This document shows, piece by piece, positions 24,834-32,997 of a DNA stretch of 64,000 nt. Source of the stretch: Streptomyces sp. 135 (GTDB lineage Bacteria; Actinomycetota; Actinomycetes; Streptomycetales; Streptomycetaceae); NCBI RefSeq assembly GCF_020026305.1, contig NZ_CP075691.1, positions 4,526,001 to 4,590,000 on the forward strand, written 5' to 3'. Each line of letters begins with the position of its first letter. The first letter of the stretch is position 1. A program made the position numbers and the translations under genes. A model generated the notes under the pieces. The model was given only the letters and a program-made list of their open reading frames with translations. It made no database searches and was not told where the DNA came from.

Positions 24834-25222
24834 GCGGGTCGACGGCGGTGATCTACGACCAGACCGCCCTGCTCGCCCTGGGGTCGGGCAACCGGCTCGC
24901 CTCCCAGTTCATCTCCAACACCGAGCACGGGCCCACCCGGCATGTCTACGTACCGGCGCTCTGCCTCGCGGCGGCCGACGGGATGCGGAAGGGGCTCGCC
25001 GAGCACGTGGGCGCGCTGCCCGCCGCCGAGATCGTCGAGCTGGACTTCGCCGGAGCCTCGGCCTTGGGCGCGCTCTTGCGTGACGGCGTCGAGTGGCGAC
25101 TGGGGCAGGCGGTCCACCTGTCCCGGCCGACGCCCGACTGGCCGGACGGGCGGCCCGTGGTGACGACTGACCCGGATCTGTACGCGGACATGCCGTTGGT
25201 GCGCACGATCCGGCTGCCGTGA
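24830..25222 (+). CDS. PIN-like toxin
   Basis: A 130-aa protein partnered with the antitoxin it overlaps (GTG start within the antitoxin stop). VIYDQTALLALGSG at the start and TTDPDLYADM near residue 110 carry the acidic residues expected of a VapC-type PIN nuclease, but the central acidic positions are poorly conserved, so this is a divergent member. Its target RNA is unknown. A strong bidirectional terminator follows. Confidence 0.7.
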   Translation: MSGSTAVIYDQTALLALGSGNRLASQFISNTEHGPTRHVYVPALCLAAADGMRKGLAEHVGALPAAEIVELDFAGASALGALLRDGVEWRLGQAVHLSRPTPDWPDGRPVVTTDPDLYADMPLVRTIRLP

Positions 25223-25228
25223 GATACG

Positions 25229-25263
25229 GCGGGGCGGGGCCCGAGCTGTGGGCCCCGCCCCGC
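25229..25263. terminator. Bidirectional terminator between converging genes
   Basis: GCGGGGCGGGGCCC-GAGCTGT-GGGCCCCGCCCCGC: a perfect 14-bp stem, 6 bp after the toxin stop and 4 bp from the stop of the converging binding-protein gene. Confidence 0.8.
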
Positions 25264-25267
25264 CCCC

Positions 25268-26824
25268 TCACCCCGCGGCCTCGTCCCCGCAGATCCGCAG
25301 CCCCTCCGGCGTCGCGCACGGCAGGTGCCCGTGGGTGCGGATGACGTCCAGGCCCGTGCCACGCGCGTAGGCGAGGAAGCTGGAGGCCAGGGAGTCCGCC
25401 GGGGGCTGCCCGTAGGTGTAGGCGTACTCGATCTCGCGGTACGGATAGCCGCTTCTGCGCAGCTGTTCGGCCGACGGTTCGTGGCCGTCCAGGTGGAGGC
25501 GGTGCAGGCCCCTGAGCCCCTCGGCGGCGCGCAGCTCGCTGTAGCCGATGGCGCCGGGGATGCGCCCCACCGCGTCCAGTACCTGCTCGGTGGAGTCCAG
25601 CTCGCAGCGCGTCACGGGCACGGACGGGTCGTCCTTGCTGAGGCAGTCGTTCGAGGAGGCCTTGATCTCGAAGGCGCCGCCCAGGACCCGGCGTTGGAGC
25701 GTGTCGCGCGTCCCGGAGCTGGAGCCGCGGCTCACCAGGACGACCGGGAGATCGGGGCCGCCGAGCTCCTTCCAGTTGCGTACGTCGCCGCGGTAGAGGC
25801 GGCGCACCGCCGGCCGCGTCAGATTGCGTATCGGAACGCGGTCGTTGAGGACCAGCGCGAAGACGGAGACCGCGACCCGCGTCTCGGCCAGGCGCGGGAA
25901 ACCGTCGGACTTCGGGCCGTCGGAGAACGTGAGGAGAGGAGGGGAGCCTTTCCCCGTCGTACGGCCTTCGCCGGTGGACTGCTTGCCCTCGTCGTCCAGT
26001 TCGCGCACGCCCGCCGCGCTGCCGTGCGCGCTCACCGTGATGTCGGAGCCCGGACAGTCTCTCTCGTACTTGTCCGCCAGTTCCTCGGCGACCGGTGCGA
26101 ACGCCGTCGAGCCGAGCACCGTCAGCTCGCCCGTCGCGCACTCGATGGGCGGCGGGTCCGCGTCGCGCAGCACGATGATCGAGGCCAGCGTGACGACGGA
26201 GAGCGTGAGCAGGACGGTCAGGAGCTGCGCGGGCCGGGAGAACAGCGGCGGTTTGTCGTCGGGCGTCGTCGAGCGGTTCGGCACCACTTCGCCCGCCTGG
26301 ATGCCGCCCGACATGATGACCTCGCTGCCCACGGGCCCGCCGGTGAGGAGCACGAGGAGCTTGTAGTGCTGGCCCCTGTTGAGCGGGACGCGCGGGATGT
26401 GCAGCGTGCTGCCCTCGTACCGCAGGCCCGCGCCCGCCGTGAAGTGCTCCATGAGGTGGTCGGCGCCGGTCGGCGCGGTCACCGCGAGGCCGCGGATGGT
26501 GCGGCCGGTGAAGACGGCGGTGAGTCCGTGCAGGGCCCGCCCGGTGTAGTCGGCGTCGGACACGGACTGCGAGCCGTCGTTCTCCACGCGGAGCAGGACG
26601 AGCGTGGCGTCGGACATCTCGGGGGTCTCGTCGAACAGGCCGAGGCGGGCGTTGGCGCCGCCCGTGCGGACGTTGTCGCCTATGGCCGTGTCCATCTGGA
26701 CGCGGTAGCCGATACGTTTCCGCCTCGGCACCCGGCGTTCGTACCAGAGCGCGCCGACGGTCGCGAGCAGGCCGAGGACGGCCGTGAGCACGGCGATGGT
26801 GTTTTCGGTGCTCAACCACTCCAT
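25268..26824 (-). CDS. Membrane-anchored PstS-like substrate-binding protein
   Basis: A 518-aa protein with an N-terminal membrane segment (about 8-27), a roughly 150-residue beta-rich domain, a second membrane segment (about 205-228, LLTVLLTLSVVTLASIIVL) and a C-terminal type II periplasmic-binding fold (233-505) of the phosphate-binding kind: LTVLGSTAFAPVAEELADKY, ITVSAHGSAAGVREL, LVSRGSSSGTRDTLQ. No transporter permease is nearby. It follows a Ser/Thr kinase on the same strand (109-bp gap), suggesting a sensing rather than a transport role. Ligand unproven. Confidence 0.8.
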   Translation of the reverse strand: MEWLSTENTIAVLTAVLGLLATVGALWYERRVPRRKRIGYRVQMDTAIGDNVRTGGANARLGLFDETPEMSDATLVLLRVENDGSQSVSDADYTGRALHGLTAVFTGRTIRGLAVTAPTGADHLMEHFTAGAGLRYEGSTLHIPRVPLNRGQHYKLLVLLTGGPVGSEVIMSGGIQAGEVVPNRSTTPDDKPPLFSRPAQLLTVLLTLSVVTLASIIVLRDADPPPIECATGELTVLGSTAFAPVAEELADKYERDCPGSDITVSAHGSAAGVRELDDEGKQSTGEGRTTGKGSPPLLTFSDGPKSDGFPRLAETRVAVSVFALVLNDRVPIRNLTRPAVRRLYRGDVRNWKELGGPDLPVVLVSRGSSSGTRDTLQRRVLGGAFEIKASSNDCLSKDDPSVPVTRCELDSTEQVLDAVGRIPGAIGYSELRAAEGLRGLHRLHLDGHEPSAEQLRRSGYPYREIEYAYTYGQPPADSLASSFLAYARGTGLDVIRTHGHLPCATPEGLRICGDEAAG

Positions 26825-26933
26825 GGGCGGTGACGGTAGGCGGCCCGCGCGAGCCGTGGGCCGCCTTCGCCGGACCGTCGGACGTTGTTCGCCGCGGGTT
26901 CAGCCGGTTCGGCCGGTTCGGCCGGACCGGTGT

Positions 26934-28928
26934 TCAGCCGGCCTTGTCGTACGTCAACTCGCCCCTGCCGTCCGTGTTCGCGCGGCGCAGCTTGCCGTTG
27001 CCGAGGATCGTCACGACGCTGGGCTCGCCGGGGGTGCAGGCCGACATGGGCTCGCCGACCGTGATCTCGGTGGGGCCGATGTGCAGCCGTTCGTCGGACG
27101 CGGATTCCAGCTTGCCCTGGAAGACGCAGCGGTAGGTGCCGCCGGTCTCCAGCGGTCCCTCCGCCGTCAGGGACAGGGTCGTGTCGCCCTTCTCGCCCTG
27201 CTGGAGGGTGAGACGGCGCGTGTGGTGGCCGTGCTTGTTGTCGAGGCCGCCGGACCACGTGCCCAGGAACTTGTCCGGCACGGCGCCCTCCTCGGCGTCG
27301 TCCTCGGTGGAGGGCGACGGGTCGGGGCTGGTCGGGTCCTGGCTGGTCCGGTCCGGTGTCGGCGAGGTGGGGTCCGGGTCCGACGGGTCGCTGCTCGCGG
27401 AGTTCCTGGCGTCGTTCTTCTCCTCGCCGCTCTCGCCGTTCATGACGGCGTAGACGGTGCCGCCCGCTCCTATGGCCACTATCAACGCGACGGCGACCAG
27501 CGCGGCGGTCGAACGGCCGCTGCGGCGCGGCGGCGGCTCGGACGGCGGGGCGGGCACGGGGGTGTAGAGGCCGGGGCCGTAGGGCGGCGTGGGGCCGTAG
27601 CCGGGCGGGGGCTGCTGGGGGTAGCCGTAGGCGCCGGGCTGGGAGTGCGGAGGGTGCGCGGCGTGCTGCGGGTGCTGCTGGGCGTGCTGGGGGTAGCCGT
27701 ACGAGGGGGTGCCTGGCGGCGGCGCGGGCGGCGGGGCCTGGCCGGCGACCATGGTGGGCAGGTGGTCGAGGGGCGCGGCGCCGGGAGTTCCCGGCGGCGG
27801 TGGCGTGGGCGGGTCTTCGGGGGCCGCGGGGCCCGCCTTGTCCGGGCCGGGCCGCCTGGGGTCCCCGTTCTGCGAGGCGCGGCCGTCCTCGGGGCCCTGG
27901 GAGGAACCGCCCGCGGAGGCCCCGGCCGCGGCAGCCCCAGCCCCTGCCACGGCTACCGCACCCTCGCCCTTGCCCCCGGCGGGCGACCCCGCGTCCCCCG
28001 CCTCATCCGGGTCCTCCGTGTCCAGCAACTGCACGGCGCGGCGCCCCAGTTGAGCGACGAGCGCACCCGGCAGCCAGGGATCGAGCGTGCGGCCGCCCTC
28101 GCTGAGGGTGTCCTGCGCGCCCGTCCGCTCCAGGACGTCGTCGAGGGTGGGCCGGGACGCGGGGTCCTTGCGCAGGCAGAGCGCGATCAGCTCGGCCAGG
28201 TTCTCGGGGAGCCCCGACAGGTCCGGCTCCTCCTGGGCGATGCGGAACATCAGGGCGTGCACGCCGCTGTTGGCCGTACCGAAGGGCAGCGCGCCCGACG
28301 CCGCGTACGCGAGGACGGAGCCGAGGCAGAACACGTCGCAGGCCGGCGTGATGCGGTCGCCGCGCACCTGCTCGGGCGCCATGAAGCCCGGCGAGCCGAC
28401 CAGCGCGCCGGTGCGGGTCAGGCCGCCGTCGGTGACCGTCTCCAGGGCGCGGGCGATGCCGAAGTCGATGACGCGCGGGCCGTCGATCGTGACCAGGACG
28501 TTCGACGGCTTGAGGTCGCGGTGGACGATGCCCGCCGCGTGGATGTCCTTGAGGGCGTTGGCCAGCCCGGCTCCGAGGATGCTCACGGACCGTTCCGGCA
28601 GCGGCCCGTGGTCGCGCGAGACGACGCTCTGGAGCGAGGGCCCGGCGACGTACCCCGTGGCGACCCAGGGGATCGCCGCCTCGGTGTCCGCGTCGAGGAC
28701 CGGCGCCGTCCAGGCGCCACCGACCCGCCGCGCGGCCCGCACTTCCTGCCGGAAGCGGTTCCTGAACTCTTCCTGTTCGGCCAGCTCCTCGCGGACCAGC
28801 TTGACCGCGACCGTGCGGCCCCTGCCGGACCGCGCGAGATAGACCTGCCCCATGCCGCCGGCGCCGAGCCGCGCCAGCAGCCGGTACGCGCCGATTCGCT
28901 GCGGATCCCCGGGCCCGAGCTTCTCCAT
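26934..28928 (-). CDS. Transmembrane Ser/Thr protein kinase
   Basis: A 664-aa Hanks-type kinase. Glycine loop LGAGGMGQVY, ATP lysine in VAVKLV, HRDLKPSN and DFGIA are all present in residues 8-260; APEQ and the helical lobe follow. A long Pro/Gly/Ala-rich linker (about 300-460) leads to one membrane segment (about 466-490) and an external Ser/Thr/Asp/Pro-rich stalk plus a small beta-rich domain (residues 575-664), with no PASTA repeats. The start at 28928 follows GGGGGAGG; an in-frame ATG at 28949 lacks an RBS. Probably senses an extracellular cue; substrates unknown. Confidence 0.9.
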   Translation of the reverse strand: MEKLGPGDPQRIGAYRLLARLGAGGMGQVYLARSGRGRTVAVKLVREELAEQEEFRNRFRQEVRAARRVGGAWTAPVLDADTEAAIPWVATGYVAGPSLQSVVSRDHGPLPERSVSILGAGLANALKDIHAAGIVHRDLKPSNVLVTIDGPRVIDFGIARALETVTDGGLTRTGALVGSPGFMAPEQVRGDRITPACDVFCLGSVLAYAASGALPFGTANSGVHALMFRIAQEEPDLSGLPENLAELIALCLRKDPASRPTLDDVLERTGAQDTLSEGGRTLDPWLPGALVAQLGRRAVQLLDTEDPDEAGDAGSPAGGKGEGAVAVAGAGAAAAGASAGGSSQGPEDGRASQNGDPRRPGPDKAGPAAPEDPPTPPPPGTPGAAPLDHLPTMVAGQAPPPAPPPGTPSYGYPQHAQQHPQHAAHPPHSQPGAYGYPQQPPPGYGPTPPYGPGLYTPVPAPPSEPPPRRSGRSTAALVAVALIVAIGAGGTVYAVMNGESGEEKNDARNSASSDPSDPDPTSPTPDRTSQDPTSPDPSPSTEDDAEEGAVPDKFLGTWSGGLDNKHGHHTRRLTLQQGEKGDTTLSLTAEGPLETGGTYRCVFQGKLESASDERLHIGPTEITVGEPMSACTPGEPSVVTILGNGKLRRANTDGRGELTYDKAG

Positions 28929-29272
28929 CGCCGCACCGACCTCCCCCATTGGTGTGCAACAGGCTGAGAACTCTACGGGCCGTCCACGCGGTCCATCAGA
29001 CGAGTTCTCACCTACGTAGAGCCCACATCATGGGCGCTTTCTCCGCAGCCGTCGACGGAATCTGTGACACATCCGTGAGACGGCCGGCGGCCCCGCCGCA
29101 GACCGGCGACGCTTGCCTTGCTGGGTGCGCGCAGGGACGCTGGACGCGAAGTCGCCGCAGTACAGATGAGTTCGACGGTGCCCAGGCTATGGCTTGATCT
29201 TGTCTCGACCCCGGTGAAAGAGTGTTCCCACATCTCGCACCCCGCATGTTTTCGCAGACAGGAACATTTGTC

Positions 29273-29653
29273 ATGAGCACTCTCGGGATCGCCGGAAAGT
29301 CATCCGTCGCCGTGGCACTGGCCTGCGCAGCCACGCTGTTGATGCCGGCCACTCCGGCCGCCGCCTCGGACTGGGACCGGAACTGCTACAGCATATCGGC
29401 CCCCTACAAGGGCATCAGCGAGATCATCGGCAAGGCCGGCAAGACCCGCAGCGGCTGCACAGATGCCACCATCTCCCTCCAGCGTCACCGCTGGTACGGC
29501 TGGGAGGAAGTGGACTGGACCCCGCTTGAGAGCGGCACCAAGATGGCGTGGTGGACCTGCACGGGTTCCGGCACCTACACCTACAAGACCGTCGTGGCCG
29601 TCGACTCCAACCTCGCCACCTACGAAAGCGCCGAACGTCGGCTGACCTGCTAA
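29273..29653 (+). CDS. Small secreted protein of unknown function
   Basis: A 126-aa preprotein with a clear signal peptide (VAVALACAATLLMPATPAAA, likely cleavage after AAA, before SDWDRNC). The mature part, about 96 residues, has four cysteines and many tryptophans and tyrosines (WYGWEEVDW, MAWWTCTGSGTYTYKTV), suggesting a disulfide-bonded beta structure. No family recognised. The ATG at 29273 is the natural start of the signal peptide, with CAGGAA upstream. Divergent from the kinase. An IS remnant follows directly. Confidence 0.8.
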   Translation: MSTLGIAGKSSVAVALACAATLLMPATPAAASDWDRNCYSISAPYKGISEIIGKAGKTRSGCTDATISLQRHRWYGWEEVDWTPLESGTKMAWWTCTGSGTYTYKTVVAVDSNLATYESAERRLTC

Positions 29654-29662
29654 GAGGCCATT

Positions 29663-29760
29663 TCATTTGGTCATTCGGCGGTGGCGTATGAGGGTTGCTG
29701 CGAGGGCGGTGAGTGTGCCTGCTTCACCCTCCGCCACCGCCACGACCTGCACCGACTTGA
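29663..29760 (-). pseudogene. Transposase C-terminal remnant
   Basis: On the minus strand the last codons before TGA at 29663-29665 read LTALAATLIRHRRMTK, a typical C-terminal end of IS5/IS4-like transposases from Streptomyces. Upstream the frame soon becomes unconvincing and meets a stop within about 45 codons. The call rests on a short recalled motif only. Confidence 0.35.
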
Positions 29761-29955
29761 GCAGAACACCGCAGCCGCCGCCATCATCACCGGCAACGGA
29801 TCACCACACTCCCGGCAGTACCGCCAGCTGGGGTGCGCGCCGGCCTCGGGGGTCTACTCGGCCTCCGTGGGCGGCAGCAGCCCACGGGCCCGCGCACGGG
29901 CTGTCTGCGCTCACCGGTCCCGTATGCGACCCTCCTCAGGGCCACGCACGGGGGT

Positions 29956-30181
29956 CTATCGGGGGATACGGCTCACGTACGCGGGCTGCTCCGGGCATTT
30001 CTTCTTGTGCCACCAGAGGGCGGCGCCGCCCGCCGAGATGGAGGCGGGCGGCCTCGATCTCGGCGGGAGCGACGTCCTGGTCATCGGCGAGGCCGCGCTC
30101 CTGCAGGTCGACGAGCGTGGCGTCCGCGCGGCGTACGTCCTCGGCGGCGGCCTGCTCGATCTCGGCGGGATCGTGCGGCAC
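29956..30181 (-). pseudogene. Small coding remnant with one frameshift
   Basis: From GTG at 30181 the minus strand reads VPHDPAEIEQAAAEDVRRAD and continues as a charged helix to AEIEAARLHL. A one-base shift then gives SAGGAALWWHKKKCPEQPA and YVSRIPR ending at TAG (29956-29958). The joined product would be about 75 aa with a Lys/Cys/Trp-rich end. No family recognised. Either a decayed gene or a sequencing indel. The rest of 29654-30207 shows nothing convincing. Confidence 0.3.
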
Positions 30182-30207
30182 TACGACAGAGGCGGCCGCC
30201 CCGCTCT

Positions 30208-30729
30208 CTACGGTTCCGTAACGGGTTCCGTAAGAGGTTCCGCGCCGGCGGCCGGGGCGGGTTCCGTTTCCGGGGCCGCGAGCGCGTCCAGCACCTCGGA
30301 CAGACGCTCCAACACCCGTACCGCGTCGGCGAATTCCGCCTCTCCGAGCACCGCCGCCAGCCACCCCGCCAGCTCCGCGTGGGCCGGGTCGATCCTCGCC
30401 ACCGCCGCCCTGCCGCTCTCCGTCGGGCGCAGCAGTTTGGCGCGGCGGTGCGCGGGGTTCGGCACGTACTCGGCGAGGCCCTTGGCCACGAGGAGGTCCG
30501 CCACGCGTTGCACGCTCTGGCGCGTGATGCCCATCGCGCGGGCGATCCCCGCCACCGGCAGCGGCTCGCGCAGTACGGCCCCGAGCACCTGCCACCAGGC
30601 GGCGGTGAGTCCCGCCGGCCGCGCCAACTCCTCGGACCGCGCGAGGAACTGGCCGTTCAGCCGGAAGACGGTGAGGGCGGCGCGGCTCAGCAGGTCCTGC
30701 TGGGCGTGGCGTCGCGTGTCGTCGTCCAT
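30208..30729 (-). CDS. MarR-family transcription regulator
   Basis: A 173-aa protein with a winged helix (residues 40-105: AAWWQVLGAVLREPLPVAGI, ARAMGITRQSVQRVADLLVA, PAHRRAKLL wing) and flanking dimerisation helices; the C-terminal tail is a Pro/Glu/Ala-rich extension (TEPAPAAGAEPLTEPVTEP). It is 14 bp downstream of the DJ-1-like gene in one operon and probably represses the shared promoter at 31384-31412. Confidence 0.88.
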   Translation of the reverse strand: MDDDTRRHAQQDLLSRAALTVFRLNGQFLARSEELARPAGLTAAWWQVLGAVLREPLPVAGIARAMGITRQSVQRVADLLVAKGLAEYVPNPAHRRAKLLRPTESGRAAVARIDPAHAELAGWLAAVLGEAEFADAVRVLERLSEVLDALAAPETEPAPAAGAEPLTEPVTEP

Positions 30730-30743
30730 GTCCCTTGTCCCGC

Positions 30744-31340
30744 CTACGCGTTCAGCGTCTCGTACGCCGCCGGGTCCGAGTCGTGGAAGAGGCGGTACCA
30801 CGCGTCGAGCTTCTCGCCCTCGAAAACGTCGCCGAGCCGTCCGAAGATCTCCCGCGCGAACGCGACCGGCTCGGTCGGTCCCGCCGTGATCAGGTCGCCG
30901 TCGGTGACCGCGTCGGCCTCCGTGTACCGCTCGCCGCCCTTGTAGCCGGAGGCCGCCAGGTACATGGGCGCGGCGCTGGTGTGCGCCCGGTCGTCGAGCA
31001 GCCCCTCGCGGGCGATCCCCGCCGTGGCGCCGCAGATCGCGCCGACCGGCACGCCCGCGTCGAGGAACGCGCGGGCCGTGCGGGCGAACGGCGCGAGGTC
31101 GTCGCCCGTGTCCCACAGGTCCGCGCCCGGCAGGATCAGCAGCGAGCTGTCCTCGGGGCGCAGTTCGGGCAGTGACAGGTCGGGCTGGACGCGCAGACCG
31201 CCGATGGAGGTGACGGGGGCGGCCGACGGGCCGACCGTGCGGATCTCGTAGCCGACGCGGGCGAGCCACGCCGTGGTGTGACCGGTCTCCCAGTCGGCGA
31301 AGGTGTCGTAGACGGCCAGGTGCACGGGCTTGCGGGACAT
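30744..31340 (-). CDS. DJ-1/PfpI family protein (class I glutamine amidotransferase-like)
   Basis: A 198-aa protein. LLILPGADLWD near residue 72 and VGAICGATAGIAREGLLD near 104, with the nucleophilic elbow cysteine, identify the DJ-1/PfpI fold. These proteins act as chaperones, deglycases or hydrolases; the specific role is not readable. The start at 31340 follows a GGAGG RBS. First gene of a two-gene operon with a MarR regulator. Confidence 0.88.
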   Translation of the reverse strand: MSRKPVHLAVYDTFADWETGHTTAWLARVGYEIRTVGPSAAPVTSIGGLRVQPDLSLPELRPEDSSLLILPGADLWDTGDDLAPFARTARAFLDAGVPVGAICGATAGIAREGLLDDRAHTSAAPMYLAASGYKGGERYTEADAVTDGDLITAGPTEPVAFAREIFGRLGDVFEGEKLDAWYRLFHDSDPAAYETLNA

Positions 31341-31380
31341 GCGTGCCTCCGGGAGAGGGATGTACGCGAGCGTGTGTGTA

Positions 31381-31412
31381 AGCATGCTGTCGAAAAGGCA
31401 GCATGCTGTCAA
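31381..31412 (-). promoter_or_regulatory. Promoter of the DJ-1/marR operon with direct-repeat operator
   Basis: Minus-strand -35 TTGACA (31412-31407), 17-bp spacer, -10 CAGCAT (31389-31384). Two copies of AGCATGCTGTC (31381-31391 and 31400-31410), each holding the palindrome GCATGC and 19 bp apart, cover both promoter boxes. Likely MarR binding sites. Confidence 0.7.
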
Positions 31413-31492
31413 TGGTTCGGGGGCCGGTCCCGACAGGTTCGTTAACGTCCGGCAGGGGCGGCCTTAACCCGGCCCTCCCTACCGTCCCGGTC

Positions 31493-32173
31493 ATGGACGG
31501 CACACTGACCCTCAGCGCCCACCTCGCGCTCGACCTGGCCGCCGTCGCGCTGCTGACCTTCGGCGTCTTCTATCCGCGGCACCGCAGGCGCGAGCTGGTC
31601 CCGGCGTATCTCGCCCTGAACGTCGCCCTGTTCGCGGTCGTCGCGGGGCTCGGGACGGTCGGCGGCGACGGCGGCCTCGCCCTCGGCTTCGGGCTCTTCG
31701 GGGTGCTCTCGATCGTGCGGCTGCGCTCCGACGCGTTGCAGCACCAGGAAGTCGCGTACTACTTCATCACCCTGGTGCTCGGCCTGCTCTGCGGCCTGCC
31801 CGCGCTGAGCCTGCCGGTCGCCGCCGGGCTCTCGGCCGTGCTGCTCGTGGTCATGTACGGCGCCGACCACCCCCGCCTCTTCGCCTGCGACCGGCGCGCC
31901 GTGGTCACGCTGGACGCCGTGTACCGCGAGGAGACCGTCCTCCGCGCGGAGCTGGCGCGGCGTCTCGGGGAGCCGCTCGGCTGGACGGTGCGGGAGATCG
32001 ACTACGTACGCGACCTCATGATCCTGGAAGTCCGCTTCCGTCAGCCGGAACCTTCGGTACGGTCCGGGGAGTTCCTACGGAAGACGGCCCGACGTCCCCA
32101 CGAGGAACCGCGACGACGACGCACGACCCGGTCCCGCACGATCGCCCCCAGCCACCCGAAGGAGACCGTGTGA
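31493..32173 (+). CDS. DUF4956 family membrane protein
   Basis: A 226-aa protein with four hydrophobic segments in the first 125 residues and a cytoplasmic tail; GLFGVLSIVRLRSDALQHQE is the conserved DUF4956 block. DUF4956 proteins are regularly encoded next to VTC/CYTH polyphosphate polymerases, as here (4-nt overlap), and may export or membrane-couple polyphosphate synthesis. The Arg-rich C-terminal tail (about residues 195-226) is unusual and could bind polyphosphate; that is inference. Confidence 0.85.
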   Translation: MDGTLTLSAHLALDLAAVALLTFGVFYPRHRRRELVPAYLALNVALFAVVAGLGTVGGDGGLALGFGLFGVLSIVRLRSDALQHQEVAYYFITLVLGLLCGLPALSLPVAAGLSAVLLVVMYGADHPRLFACDRRAVVTLDAVYREETVLRAELARRLGEPLGWTVREIDYVRDLMILEVRFRQPEPSVRSGEFLRKTARRPHEEPRRRRTTRSRTIAPSHPKETV

Positions 32174-32997
32174 ACCCCGCCGTACGCGCCATCGGCCGCG
32201 CCGCGCTCGCCGCGCACCCCATCGCGCTGGACGAGGTGAACGCCCGGGCGCAGCTGCTCGCCCGCTACGACAACAGCTATCTCGTGCCCGTGGAGGTCTT
32301 CGAGGACTTCGCGGCGCTGCTGACCGATCCCCGGCGGGCCAGCGGGCCTTTCCGGGCGCTCAGCATCGGCGGGAAGCGCTGGTTCCGGTACCACTCGACG
32401 TACTACGACACCCCTGACCTCGGTACTTTCCACGACCACCGGCAGGGCAGGCGGCTGCGCTACCGCATACGGGAGCGGGTCTACCGGGACAGCGGGGAGC
32501 GGCAGTTCGAGATCAAGCTCAAGAGCGGGCGGGGCGAGACCGTCAAGCACCGCCAGCGGCTCGAAGCCGAGGACCACGCCCTGGACGAGGCGCGGCAGGG
32601 CTTCCTGGCCGGGGTGCTGAGGGGTTCATACGGGATAGCGGCTCCGGAGGGGCTCACCGCCTCGCTCGTCACCGACTACCAGCGGGCCACGTTCGTCGCC
32701 GACGGGCAGCGCATCACCTGCGATGCCGGTCTCGTCGTACGGGACACGATGACCGGACGCGCCGCCGCCGCCGACAGTGGACTCGTCCTCGTGGAGACCA
32801 AGACCAAGGGGCACCTGACCGACGCCGACCGGGTGCTGCACCGCTTCGGGGTGCGGGCGGCGGAGTTCACCAAGTACTGCGGGGGGTACGCGGCGGTCCG
32901 GCCCGAGCTGGGGATCAACAAGTGGGCGCGGGCGGTGCGGACGGCGTTCCCGCGCCCGGGGTTCCCGTCTCCGGTGCGGGAGGGAACGTCAGCGTGA
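32170..32997 (+). CDS. VTC-domain polyphosphate polymerase
   Basis: A 275-aa protein of the VTC (CYTH-like tunnel) family. ARYDNSYLVP near residue 34, YHSTYYDTPDLGTFHDH near 77, RLRYRIRERVYRDSG near 97, FEIKLKSGRGETVKHR near 115 and LVETKTKGH near 213 supply the basic and acidic residues lining the catalytic tunnel. Expected to make polyphosphate from ATP at the membrane with the DUF4956 partner. GTG start overlapping the upstream stop. Its last 83 bp overlap the converging histidine kinase gene. Confidence 0.85.
   Translation: MNPAVRAIGRAALAAHPIALDEVNARAQLLARYDNSYLVPVEVFEDFAALLTDPRRASGPFRALSIGGKRWFRYHSTYYDTPDLGTFHDHRQGRRLRYRIRERVYRDSGERQFEIKLKSGRGETVKHRQRLEAEDHALDEARQGFLAGVLRGSYGIAAPEGLTASLVTDYQRATFVADGQRITCDAGLVVRDTMTGRAAAADSGLVLVETKTKGHLTDADRVLHRFGVRAAEFTKYCGGYAAVRPELGINKWARAVRTAFPRPGFPSPVREGTSA

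Noticed and set aside
29681..30945. Long plus-strand open frames over the MarR region
   Set aside because: They are antisense shadows of the MarR gene; codon bias and HTH similarity favour the minus strand.
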